Both the position numbers and the translations under genes were made by a program. 15,292 bases of DNA from JABHQR01 sp043812455 (GTDB taxonomy: Archaea > Nanobdellota > Nanobdellia > Woesearchaeales > GW2011-AR9). The stretch lies in assembly GCA_043812455.1 (NCBI GenBank), contig JBDRMB010000022.1:1-15292 (forward strand), in the 5' to 3' direction. The notes beneath the pieces were generated by a model. That model worked only from the letters and a program-made list of their open reading frames with translations, did not search any database and was not told the origin of the DNA. Positions 6,221-12,924 of this stretch are shown here, in pieces; the first letter of the stretch is position 1; each line of letters starts with the position of its first letter.

Positions 6221-7286
6221 TCATTCGATAAATCTCGTTAGGATCTTCGTCAAAATTTATGATCATATCGTTACCTGCCTTGAAAACGTCAACATACATT
6301 TGATCAATATCATTTTCATAAAAGTTTCTTAGCCCTAACATCATAGTATCGTCAGTAATCAACAGACCATCAAAATCTTCTTTCAAAGAACTAACAATTT
6401 CTTCTGAAACTACGGAAGGAACGCCTTTAGAATTAATTTCACCAACTGGGATAATATGACTTACCATGAAAGAAGCAATTTCCCCCTCATTAGAAAGATA
6501 TTCGTAAGGGTACAAATCAGAACTGTCAATCTCAGCAACAACCAATTCCTGATGAGGGTCATCTACCACAAGAGTTTTCCCAGGATAATGTTTACCCGTT
6601 GCCATTACTCCTTGACTTTGCAGACCTTCTACGTACGCTTCTGCCAATTCACTTACTTCTTCTTCAGCGCCAGGAAATGCTCGGCAGCTCCAGATCAAAT
6701 CTTCTAAATCGATTACTGGTGCAAAATTTATGGTAAATCCCATTCTGCTTAGAACCTCACCATCGTCAACACCTTTCTGGTAAGCATCTTCAATATTTTC
6801 AATTTCGCTTACTGAATTTGTCTGATAAAAATTACCTAACGGGTTCCAGCACCCTTCCAAATCTATGGTTACAAAGAAAGGGATTTCCATTTCTTCTTGA
6901 AATTCGTTAATTGTTTGGGTATAAGCTTCTTCAGTTTCCATGGCAAATAAATGGATTCCACCTAATTGCAGTTTTTGCCATACTTCCTTGTTCCATGAAC
7001 CACCATGAGTGATTACCATTTGAGCAATTTTCTGTTCCAAAGTCCAATCACCTAAGTTTACAACACCATCTGTTACTAGGTCACCAGAATGGTCTGGTAA
7101 GAAATAACCTTTTGCTTGCGCAACGTTAAGTGACGCTAACAATAAAGTTGTGATTAAAAGGGTATAAAATAGTTTATGTTCTAGTTTGAGAGATTTAATT
7201 TTGGTTAGGAAATGACTGTTTGTTTTTTTATTCCCAACTACTTTTCTTGCAATTGTATTCTTTCCTCCTGATTTTTTACTAACCAT
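6117..7286 (-). CDS. Membrane-anchored glycoside hydrolase family 3 protein (NagZ-like)
   Basis: NagZ-type GH3 enzymes remove beta-linked N-acetylhexosamines. This 389-residue protein has a basic N-terminus, a hydrophobic segment at about 37-58 ending AQA (anchor or signal peptide), then the GH3 barrel. LEQKIAQMV and KLQLGGIHLF match the start of the family. TIDLEG (around 140-145) matches the usual DQEGG but continues CWNP instead of GRV. CRAFPG carries the conserved Arg. KHYPGKTLVVDDPH (232-245) keeps Lys-His and the catalytic Asp-x-His dyad, although the usual PGHG is PGKT. LLITDDTMM holds the nucleophile Asp312 or Asp313. I chose ATG at 7286, two nt after the upstream stop; a TTG at 7298 would add four residues. 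It forms an operon with the six-cysteine protein. Substrate is uncertain because archaea lack classical peptidoglycan; host or surface glycans are possible. Confidence 0.82.
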   Translation of the reverse strand: MVSKKSGGKNTIARKVVGNKKTNSHFLTKIKSLKLEHKLFYTLLITTLLLASLNVAQAKGYFLPDHSGDLVTDGVVNLGDWTLEQKIAQMVITHGGSWNKEVWQKLQLGGIHLFAMETEEAYTQTINEFQEEMEIPFFVTIDLEGCWNPLGNFYQTNSVSEIENIEDAYQKGVDDGEVLSRMGFTINFAPVIDLEDLIWSCRAFPGAEEEVSELAEAYVEGLQSQGVMATGKHYPGKTLVVDDPHQELVVAEIDSSDLYPYEYLSNEGEIASFMVSHIIPVGEINSKGVPSVVSEEIVSSLKEDFDGLLITDDTMMLGLRNFYENDIDQMYVDVFKAGNDMIINFDEDPNEIYRMITVVAEAVRNEEISEEQIDASVTKILVAKGFSVE

Positions 7287-7288
7287 GA

Positions 7289-7642
7289 TCAACCCCAATA
7301 ATTGTTACTGCTACATTTTTTGTACGCAGCATCGTTCAAGTAATATTTTAAAACTTCTCCAATTCCGGTCTGGCAAACATTATCTGTATCTTTACCATCA
7401 AGAGTGTTTCTGAACCGTTCACAGCTCAATTGTTTTCTGACTTCATGGCAACATAAATTCAAGTTCATCTGATTAACATTATCTTTCCAAGCGACAAAGC
7501 ATACCGGTTCTTCAGTATCAATTGCATCATAAATAGGTTGGCCAAGACTGGGAATAGTTACTCCAAATAAGTTCAGCAATAGTAAAAATGAAACTAAAGC
7601 TAGAGAAACGTTAACTATGCTTATCAACCTCTTTGAAACCAT
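7289..7642 (-). CDS. Small membrane-anchored cysteine-rich protein, family unknown
   Basis: The product has 117 residues. A short basic start (MVSKR) leads into one hydrophobic segment at about 8-28, followed by an extracellular domain of about 88 residues with six cysteines (48, 64, 65, 74, 90 and 110), including a CC pair. An even number of cysteines outside the membrane suggests three disulfides. I do not recognise the family. Its stop codon ends two nt before the GH3 start on the same strand, and the two proteins share the opening MVSK, a basic residue and a single anchor, so they are probably translated together and may work at the same site on the cell surface. A partner or folding role for GH3 is only a guess. 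Confidence 0.72.
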   Translation of the reverse strand: MVSKRLISIVNVSLALVSFLLLLNLFGVTIPSLGQPIYDAIDTEEPVCFVAWKDNVNQMNLNLCCHEVRKQLSCERFRNTLDGKDTDNVCQTGIGEVLKYYLNDAAYKKCSSNNYWG

Positions 7643-7665
7643 TGTTTGCTTTGATAAGAATTTTG

Positions 7666-7678
7666 TTATACTTAAAAA
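7666..7678 (-). promoter_or_regulatory. TATA box for the cysteine-rich protein/GH3 operon
   Basis: On the minus strand the bases read TTTTTAAGTATAA, centred about 29 nt before the ATG at 7642. The transcript would therefore be leaderless or nearly so. No second promoter is evident before the GH3 gene, in line with a two-gene operon. Confidence 0.4.
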
Positions 7679-7756
7679 TTTCGTTAGAAATTTTTTGTAT
7701 CCTGAAAACCTAGTTAGATTTTCATGGATATAAAGTTTGCTTTTAAAGAAAGAAAA

Positions 7757-7764
7757 TTATATAA
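7757..7764 (+). promoter_or_regulatory. TATA box for the glutaredoxin-like gene
   Basis: TTATATAA precedes the gene at 7809. A start site near 7788 leaves about 20 nt of leader carrying a GAGGT ribosome binding site at 7797-7801, seven nt before the ATG. The promoter is divergent from that of the GH3 operon. Confidence 0.55.
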
Positions 7765-7808
7765 ACTGAACAAACCTATTCAAAACAAAATAATAAGAGG
7801 TATTACAA

Positions 7809-8048
7809 ATGACAGTCAAAATTTATAGCACACCAACATGTCCGTGGTGCAAGAAAACTAAGGAATGGATGAAAGAGAAGAAAGTTAAATTTACAGATAT
7901 TGATGTTACTGAAGAAGATAAAGATCGAGAAGAAATGATTGACAAATCTGGCCAGTTGGGCGTACCAGTAATTGATATTGATGGTGAAATCATAATCGGT
8001 TTCCAGCCAAAAAAGTTTGAAGCTGCTTTAAAGAAAAGTAAGAAGTAA
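7809..8048 (+). CDS. Glutaredoxin-like protein (YruB type)
   Basis: This 79-residue cytoplasmic thiol-disulfide protein has a complete thioredoxin-like fold: the first strand VKIYSTPTCPWC with redox Cys11 and Cys14, the KFTDIDVTEED strand, and SGQLGVPVIDIDG with cis-Pro53, then GFQPKKFEAAL as last helix. Small CPWC proteins of this type are called YruB or NrdH-like glutaredoxins and are usually reduced by a thioredoxin reductase-like enzyme rather than by glutathione. It is a single-gene transcript with its own TATA box, ribosome binding site and T-tract. The nearby amidoligase cluster raises the possibility that it handles a glutathione-like compound, which the sequence cannot prove. Confidence 0.9.
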   Translation: MTVKIYSTPTCPWCKKTKEWMKEKKVKFTDIDVTEEDKDREEMIDKSGQLGVPVIDIDGEIIIGFQPKKFEAALKKSKK

Positions 8049-8064
8049 TTTGTTTTTGTTTTTT
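8049..8064 (+). terminator. T-tract terminator after the glutaredoxin-like gene
   Basis: Immediately after the stop codon there are 14 T in 16 bases (TTTGTTTTTGTTTTTT). Archaeal transcription ends at such U-runs without a hairpin. The next gene has its own TATA box 30 nt further on, which supports a transcript end here. Confidence 0.5.
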
Positions 8065-8094
8065 ACTTAGATTTATATTAACCTAATCGATAAA

Positions 8095-8103
8095 TTTATA
8101 ATA
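8095..8103 (+). promoter_or_regulatory. TATA box for the surface protein/ABC permease operon
   Basis: TTTATAATA lies about 45-50 nt before the ATG at 8147. The leader would be about 20 nt and includes GAGGTG at 8136-8141, five nt before the start, a good match to the archaeal anti-Shine-Dalgarno sequence. Confidence 0.5.
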
Positions 8104-8146
8104 GGATAAACATATTCTTAGTACACGTACATCCAGAGGTGTTTAT

Positions 8147-9400
8147 ATGAAGAAAATCAACTTATTAGTTATAACAGTCATATGTTTCTTATTAGCTTCA
8201 GTTTTTGTAACTGCTGCAGTTCCACAAAGCCCAGATGTAGGTATGACCTTAATGTCTCAAAGTCCAGACCCAGTAGAACCAGGACAAATTGTTAAAGTTA
8301 AATTTAAAGTAGAAAATGAAGGATCAGAAACGCCTGATGATGTAATTGTTAGAGTCCTTCCAAAATATCCGTTTACAATATATGGTGATGACGAAGAAAA
8401 AAATATAGGTAAATTGAGATCTTCTTCAACCGGAGCTGATTCTGTAGAAGTAACATTTCAATTGAAAGTTGATGATGATGCTGTAGAAGCTGAAACTGAA
8501 TTAGAATTAGAAATTAAAATCACCGAAGGTGCTACAATCAAATATACAAATAATGAGTTTACAATAGATATTCAAACTCATGATGCTGTTTTAGATATTA
8601 CAGGTATTGAAATTGACCCTGAACAAGTTGCTCCAGGAGATACTGCAAATGTAAAAATTAGCGTAAGAAATGAAGCTGATTCTTTACTGAAAGATATTAT
8701 CTTTAAACTTGAGATGAGTGACGGCACCATCCCATTTGCGCCTTACCAATCAAGTTCCGAAAAAAGAATTTCGCAACTTAATTCAGGTTATCAAAATTCT
8801 TTAAATTTTGAGATTATTGTTTCGCCAGATGCTGATGCTGGTTTGTACAAGATTCCATTAAATATTAGTTATAACGATGAACAAGGTAATTCTTATACTC
8901 ATGAAGACTTACTAGCAATACAAGTCGGTAAAACTCCCGTCCTTAAAGCCTATGTCAAGAAAACTGAAATTTTACAAGCTGGCCAAGCTGGAAAAGTTAC
9001 TTTAGAAATCGCCAATTCTGACATTGTTAATGTTAATAATTTAGAATTAGAACTTATTGAATCTTCTGAATATCAACTTGTTAGTCCAAGCAATTATTTT
9101 TACTTGGGTGATCTTGACGCTGATGATACTGAAAGTGAAGAAATAAACATCTACGTTCCAGAAGATCTAGAAGAAGTTAGTATTCCAATAAAACTAACTT
9201 ACATGGATGATAATAACCAAGAATATCAACAAAATTTTAATTTGGATCTTAACTTATACTCTTCTAGCGAGCTTAAAAAGTTAGGTTTGACTCAAAGTAG
9301 TAGTGCGGGTTATTGGGTAATTATAGTAATTTTAATCATTGCTGGAGTTGGTTATTACATTTACAAGAAACGTAAAAAGAAAAACCAGAAGAATGATTAA
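8147..9400 (+). CDS. Surface-anchored CARDB/NEW3-like (COG1361-type) protein
   Basis: The 417-residue protein has a signal peptide (residues 1 to about 24, MKKINLLVITVICFLLASVF then VTA-AVP), an extracellular part made of about three Ig-like beta domains, and a C-terminal membrane helix at 389-406 followed by a basic stop-transfer tail (KKRKKKNQKND). The repeats share the pattern PDPVEPGQIVKVKFKVENEG (from about 40) and DPEQVAPGDTANVKISVRNE (from about 157), with a weaker third copy near LQAGQAGKVTLEIANSD; these are typical of CARDB/NEW3 adhesion or scaffold domains. Its last eight bases overlap the first permease gene, so the two are translationally coupled. It probably forms the extracellular part of the ABC complex, replacing the periplasmic adaptor of bacterial MacB systems. 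Ligand unknown. Confidence 0.8.
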   Translation: MKKINLLVITVICFLLASVFVTAAVPQSPDVGMTLMSQSPDPVEPGQIVKVKFKVENEGSETPDDVIVRVLPKYPFTIYGDDEEKNIGKLRSSSTGADSVEVTFQLKVDDDAVEAETELELEIKITEGATIKYTNNEFTIDIQTHDAVLDITGIEIDPEQVAPGDTANVKISVRNEADSLLKDIIFKLEMSDGTIPFAPYQSSSEKRISQLNSGYQNSLNFEIIVSPDADAGLYKIPLNISYNDEQGNSYTHEDLLAIQVGKTPVLKAYVKKTEILQAGQAGKVTLEIANSDIVNVNNLELELIESSEYQLVSPSNYFYLGDLDADDTESEEINIYVPEDLEEVSIPIKLTYMDDNNQEYQQNFNLDLNLYSSSELKKLGLTQSSSAGYWVIIVILIIAGVGYYIYKKRKKKNQKND

Positions 9401-10607
9401 AGATTATTTCGCTCTCGCATACCACAGTGCAAGGCATAGGAAAATTCGTTCTTGGCTCACCATGGTGGGTATCTTTATTGGCATTGCAGCAGTAGTAGCG
9501 TTAGTTTCTTTGTCTAGCGGTCTGCAAGGAGCAATTGCTCAACAGTTTGCTCAATTAGGTTCTGATAAATTTATTGTTCAAGGTATCAGTTCAGGGTTTG
9601 GACCTCCTGGAACTGGTGTTGAAGCTCCCCTAACAAAAGGTGATAGAGATACCATTGAAGATGTTAGTGGAGTAGAAAATGCAATTGGAAGACTTATCCG
9701 TTCAGTAAAAGCAGAATTTAAAGATGAAGTGAAATATGCTTATGCAGCTTCCCTTCCGGAAGATAAAGATGAAATCGATCTGGCTATTGAGGCAAACAAT
9801 TATAAAATAGGCGAAGGCCGATTATTAAGCAAGGGTGATAAGTATAAAATTATGATTGGATATAATTTTGCAGAAGATTTTTTTGATCAAAGTTTAGAGT
9901 TGAGAGATAAAGTTCTTATTGAAGATTATAGTTTCGAAGTTGTCGGAATCTTAAAGAAATCTGGAAACCCACAACAGGATAGTACTTTAGTAATTCCAGA
10001 AGCTGCACTCAGAGAAATTCTTGGTCTTGAAGATGTTTATGATATTATTCCTGCCCAAATAAGTTCAGGAGAAGATATTGAAGTTGTTTCAGAACGAGTA
10101 AAAAAAGAATTAAGAAAATACCGTAACGTAGAGGAAGGTAAAGAAGATTTTACAGTTCAAACTCCTGAAGATCTCTTAGCAACATTGAACACCATCCTGT
10201 TAATTGTTCAAGGAGTGTTGGTAGGTATTGCTGCAATATCCTTGATAGTTGGAGGTATTGGTATCATGAACACGATGTATACAGCAGTTCATGAAAGGAC
10301 TAGAGAAATTGGAATCATGAAAGCGCTGGGAGCAAGAAACAGAGACATTTCATTATTATTTTTGATTGAATCTGGATTTTTAGGATTCTTTGGAGGAGTT
10401 ATTGGAGTGACTTTAGGCTACTTAATAAGTAAAGGTGTAGAACTTGTTGCTTTTCAGATTTATGAAAGTGTATTAATCCAAGCCCAATTCAGTCTATTTT
10501 TAATGTTAGGAATGTTACTATTTGGATTTAGTGTTGGTGCAGCATCAGGAGTTTTTCCTGCAAGACAAGCAGCAAAATTGAAACCAGTAGACGCTTTACG
10601 TAGGTAA
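9393..10607 (+). CDS. MacB/FtsX-type ABC transporter permease, copy 1
   Basis: The 404-residue protein has the MacB topology: a short cytoplasmic start with RHRKIRSWLTM, a first helix at about 21-42, an extracellular MacB core domain of about 220 residues, then three helices (about 267-292, 320-345 and 365-388) forming the FtsX domain. The coupling segment GGIGIMNTMYTAVHERTREI followed by GIMKALGAR (about 287-316) and the ending PARQAAKLKPVDALR are strongly conserved in the family. I chose ATG at 9393, which overlaps the preceding stop by eight bases; an upstream in-frame start at 9339 would add 18 residues lying over the anchor of the previous protein and is unlikely. Such permeases usually do not move substrate through the membrane but transmit ATPase movement to the outside. 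Confidence 0.9.
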   Translation: MIKDYFALAYHSARHRKIRSWLTMVGIFIGIAAVVALVSLSSGLQGAIAQQFAQLGSDKFIVQGISSGFGPPGTGVEAPLTKGDRDTIEDVSGVENAIGRLIRSVKAEFKDEVKYAYAASLPEDKDEIDLAIEANNYKIGEGRLLSKGDKYKIMIGYNFAEDFFDQSLELRDKVLIEDYSFEVVGILKKSGNPQQDSTLVIPEAALREILGLEDVYDIIPAQISSGEDIEVVSERVKKELRKYRNVEEGKEDFTVQTPEDLLATLNTILLIVQGVLVGIAAISLIVGGIGIMNTMYTAVHERTREIGIMKALGARNRDISLLFLIESGFLGFFGGVIGVTLGYLISKGVELVAFQIYESVLIQAQFSLFLMLGMLLFGFSVGAASGVFPARQAAKLKPVDALRR

Positions 10608-10673
10608 AACTAAGAATGATTAATTGCTATACACACAAAAAAGTGAAGAATTACAATTAAATAAATAAAAACA

Positions 10674-11885
10674 ATGTTAAAAGATTATTTCAAAATCTCT
10701 GCAAGAGAAATATTTAGACGAAAGTTAAGGTCATGGCTAACCTTAATAGGTATTTTCATAGGTATAGCGGCAATTGTTTCTTTAATCACCTTAGGTCAAG
10801 GTCTACAAAATGCAATTGAAGGACAATTTGAAGCCCTTGGTAAAGATAAACTTTTTATTATGCCTAAAGGCGGAACTTGGGGAATGGGTTCTTCAGAGGT
10901 GTTAACTGAAAATGATTTAGAAACAATTAAAGATGTTTCTGGAATTAAATATGCAACAGGAATGGGTTATACTTATGGGAGATTTGAATTTAATGAGCTT
11001 ATCCATTATGGATTTATTTCAGGGATTTCTCCAGATCCAGAAGATCTTGCTTTAGTTGGGGAAGCACAAACCTGGCATATTCTTGAAGGTAGAAATCTTG
11101 AAAAGGGAGACAAATATAAAGCAATTCTTGGTTACTCTTTCACTCAAACAGATATATTTGAAAAACGGGTTGAAGTTGGTGACAAAATAATTCTTCATAA
11201 TCATGAATTTAAGATTGTCGGATTTTTAGAAAAGATTGGTTCACCTCCTGATGATGCATCAGCAATTATTCCATTAGCAGCTTATGAAGAAGTATTTGAT
11301 TCTAAAGATGAATTAGGTTTTATAATAGCTCAAACCCAACCCGGTGAAGATCCACTTAAAGTTGCTGAAGACACTGAAAAAGAGCTAAGAAGAACACGTA
11401 ATGTTGATGAAGGAGAAGAAAATTTTGACATTCAAACTCCCGAACAATTTGCTGAATCTTTTAATGTCATTTTAGACATTGTACAAATTGTATTAATTGG
11501 AATCGCCATGATATCTTTACTGGTTGGTGGAATTGGTATCATGAACACCATGTACACTTCGGTTTTGCAAAGAACAAAAGAAATTGGTGTAATGAAAGCC
11601 TTAGGTGCAAGAAACAAACATATCATGTACTTATTTTTGATTGAGTCTGGTCTTTACGGATTGGGTGGTGGAATCCTCGGGGCAGCAATCGGGATTGGAT
11701 TTGCCAAAGCAGCAGAACTATTAATGGCAATATTTATAGGACCAGCATTTTTATCAGTTCAAATTGATTGGTTACTAATTGTGGCAACCTTGGCATTTTC
11801 CTTTGTGGTCGGTTGTTTGTCTGGGATTGCACCAGCACGGAAAGCTTCAAAATTAAATCCTGTTGACAGTTTAAGGTACGAATAA
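10674..11885 (+). CDS. MacB/FtsX-type ABC transporter permease, copy 2
   Basis: This 403-residue paralogue of the preceding permease has the same layout: RRKLRSWLTLIGIFIGIAA at the first helix, an extracellular MacB core, GGIGIMNTMYTSVLQRTKEI in the FtsX domain, and the ending PARKASKLNPVDSLR. The two permeases align along their whole length. They match closely in the membrane and coupling regions and less well in the extracellular core (for example GGTWGMGSSEV against SSGFGPPGTGVE), which suggests that an old tandem duplication diverged to recognise different partners. MacB-type complexes need two permease subunits, so the pair may form a heterodimer. The gap to copy 1 is 66 nt and has no clear promoter, and no strong ribosome binding site is present. 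Confidence 0.9.
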   Translation: MLKDYFKISAREIFRRKLRSWLTLIGIFIGIAAIVSLITLGQGLQNAIEGQFEALGKDKLFIMPKGGTWGMGSSEVLTENDLETIKDVSGIKYATGMGYTYGRFEFNELIHYGFISGISPDPEDLALVGEAQTWHILEGRNLEKGDKYKAILGYSFTQTDIFEKRVEVGDKIILHNHEFKIVGFLEKIGSPPDDASAIIPLAAYEEVFDSKDELGFIIAQTQPGEDPLKVAEDTEKELRRTRNVDEGEENFDIQTPEQFAESFNVILDIVQIVLIGIAMISLLVGGIGIMNTMYTSVLQRTKEIGVMKALGARNKHIMYLFLIESGLYGLGGGILGAAIGIGFAKAAELLMAIFIGPAFLSVQIDWLLIVATLAFSFVVGCLSGIAPARKASKLNPVDSLRYE

Positions 11886-11924
11886 TTGAAATTATTATGT
11901 TAATATTAAATTGAGAAAATAAAG

Positions 11925-11933
11925 TTTAATAAA
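11925..11933 (+). promoter_or_regulatory. Possible TATA box before the ABC ATPase gene
   Basis: TTTAATAAA in the 84-nt gap after the second permease would give a start near 11955 and a leader of about 15 nt. The region is so AT-rich that this may be chance; co-transcription with the permeases is equally possible. Confidence 0.28.
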
Positions 11934-11969
11934 CACTAAAAATTAAACAATTGAAATACTGATTGAAAA

Positions 11970-12767
11970 ATGAAAATTAAAAAAAATCCTAATGAAAAAA
12001 AAGAACCTGTATCTGAATCTAAATTTAAGAAACAAAAAGTTAGTGGAGATAGCAGGAAACATAGTAAAACTATTATTGAACTTAAAGATGTCTGGAAAAC
12101 TTACTATATGGGTAAAATTTCTCTTAATGTTCTGAAAGGTATCAACCTAGAGATAAACAAAGGTGAATTCGTTGCTATAATCGGTCCATCGGGTAGTGGA
12201 AAATCTACATTAATGAACCATGTTGGAATTCTTGACACGCCTACAAAAGGACAAGTACTTTTAGATAATAAAGATATTTCAAAATTTTCGGAGTCGGATC
12301 TGGCTCAATATAGAGGTAAAAAAATTGGTTTTATTTTTCAACAATTTAACCTTATTCCTACTTTAACTGCACTGGAAAATGTAGTTTTACCAAGTATTTT
12401 TCAAAATGTGCCAGAAGAAGAACGGACCAAAAGAGGTCAGAAATTGCTTAATGATGTTGGTCTGGGAGAACGGTTTAATCACAAACCAACAGAACTTAGT
12501 GGTGGTCAGCAGCAGAGAGTAGCAATTTCTCGTGCTTTGATCAACAATCCAGAAATTATTTTAGCAGACGAACCTACAGGTAACCTAGACAGTGCTTCAG
12601 GTAAGCAGATAATGGACACTTTATCTGAACTGCACAAAATTGAGAAGAAAACCATAATTTTAGTAACGCATGATGTTGAGTTGATCAATTATGCTGACCG
12701 AACAATTTTCTTGAAAGATGGAGTTATTGAGAAAATAACACATAATGGCAAAGTTCATAAGAAGTGA
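11970..12767 (+). CDS. MacB/LolD-type ABC transporter ATP-binding protein
   Basis: The 265-residue ATPase has all nucleotide-binding motifs: Walker A GPSGSGKST (72-80), Q-loop in FIFQQFNL (near 124), signature LSGGQQQRV (176-184), Walker B IILADEPTGNLD (196-207) and the switch His234 in LVTHD. PTGNLDSASG and the arrangement NLIPTLTALENVVLP place it in the MacB/LolD branch, which pairs with FtsX-type permeases. It therefore powers the two permeases just upstream. Unusual is a Lys-rich N-terminal extension of about 32 residues (MKIKKNPNEKKEPV and on) before the first strand; normal LolD proteins start close to IIELKDVWKTY. The C-terminus is also basic. The extension could contact the membrane or nucleic acid, or may simply reflect a start placed too early, although I see no better start downstream until residue 47. 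Confidence 0.92.
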   Translation: MKIKKNPNEKKEPVSESKFKKQKVSGDSRKHSKTIIELKDVWKTYYMGKISLNVLKGINLEINKGEFVAIIGPSGSGKSTLMNHVGILDTPTKGQVLLDNKDISKFSESDLAQYRGKKIGFIFQQFNLIPTLTALENVVLPSIFQNVPEEERTKRGQKLLNDVGLGERFNHKPTELSGGQQQRVAISRALINNPEIILADEPTGNLDSASGKQIMDTLSELHKIEKKTIILVTHDVELINYADRTIFLKDGVIEKITHNGKVHKK

Positions 12768-12880
12768 TGATTAAATATTAAAAGTTACAGCAACACTTCT
12801 TAAAGAAATTCTATCATTTTTAAATAAACTTCTAGCTAGGATTATAATAGACTAAACTTATCTATTTAACCATCTAAATC

Positions 12881-12890
12881 TTTATAAATA
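12881..12890 (+). promoter_or_regulatory. TATA box for the DsbA-like gene
   Basis: TTTATAAATA is one of the best TATA boxes of the window. A start near 12912 leaves a very short leader. GAGGT at 12914-12918, six nt before the ATG at 12925, confirms the start. The rest of the 157-nt gap after the ATPase gene shows nothing else. Confidence 0.6.
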
Positions 12891-12924
12891 AAAATCTGAC
12901 CTGAATAGTAAGAGAGGTAATACC

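Noticed and set aside
6456..6707. 83-codon plus-strand open frame inside the GH3 gene
   Set aside because: It lies wholly within conserved GH3 coding sequence on the other strand, has no promoter or ribosome binding site, and resembles no protein.
7287..7298. TTG start for the GH3 gene at 7298
   Set aside because: The ATG at 7286 follows the upstream stop by two nt and has a GGGGTTGATC sequence directly before it, part of which would be coding if TTG were used.
9339..9392. Upstream start for the first permease
   Set aside because: It would add 18 residues read from the anchor of the preceding protein in another frame. The family start MIKDYFALA at 9393 matches MLKDYFKIS of the paralogue.
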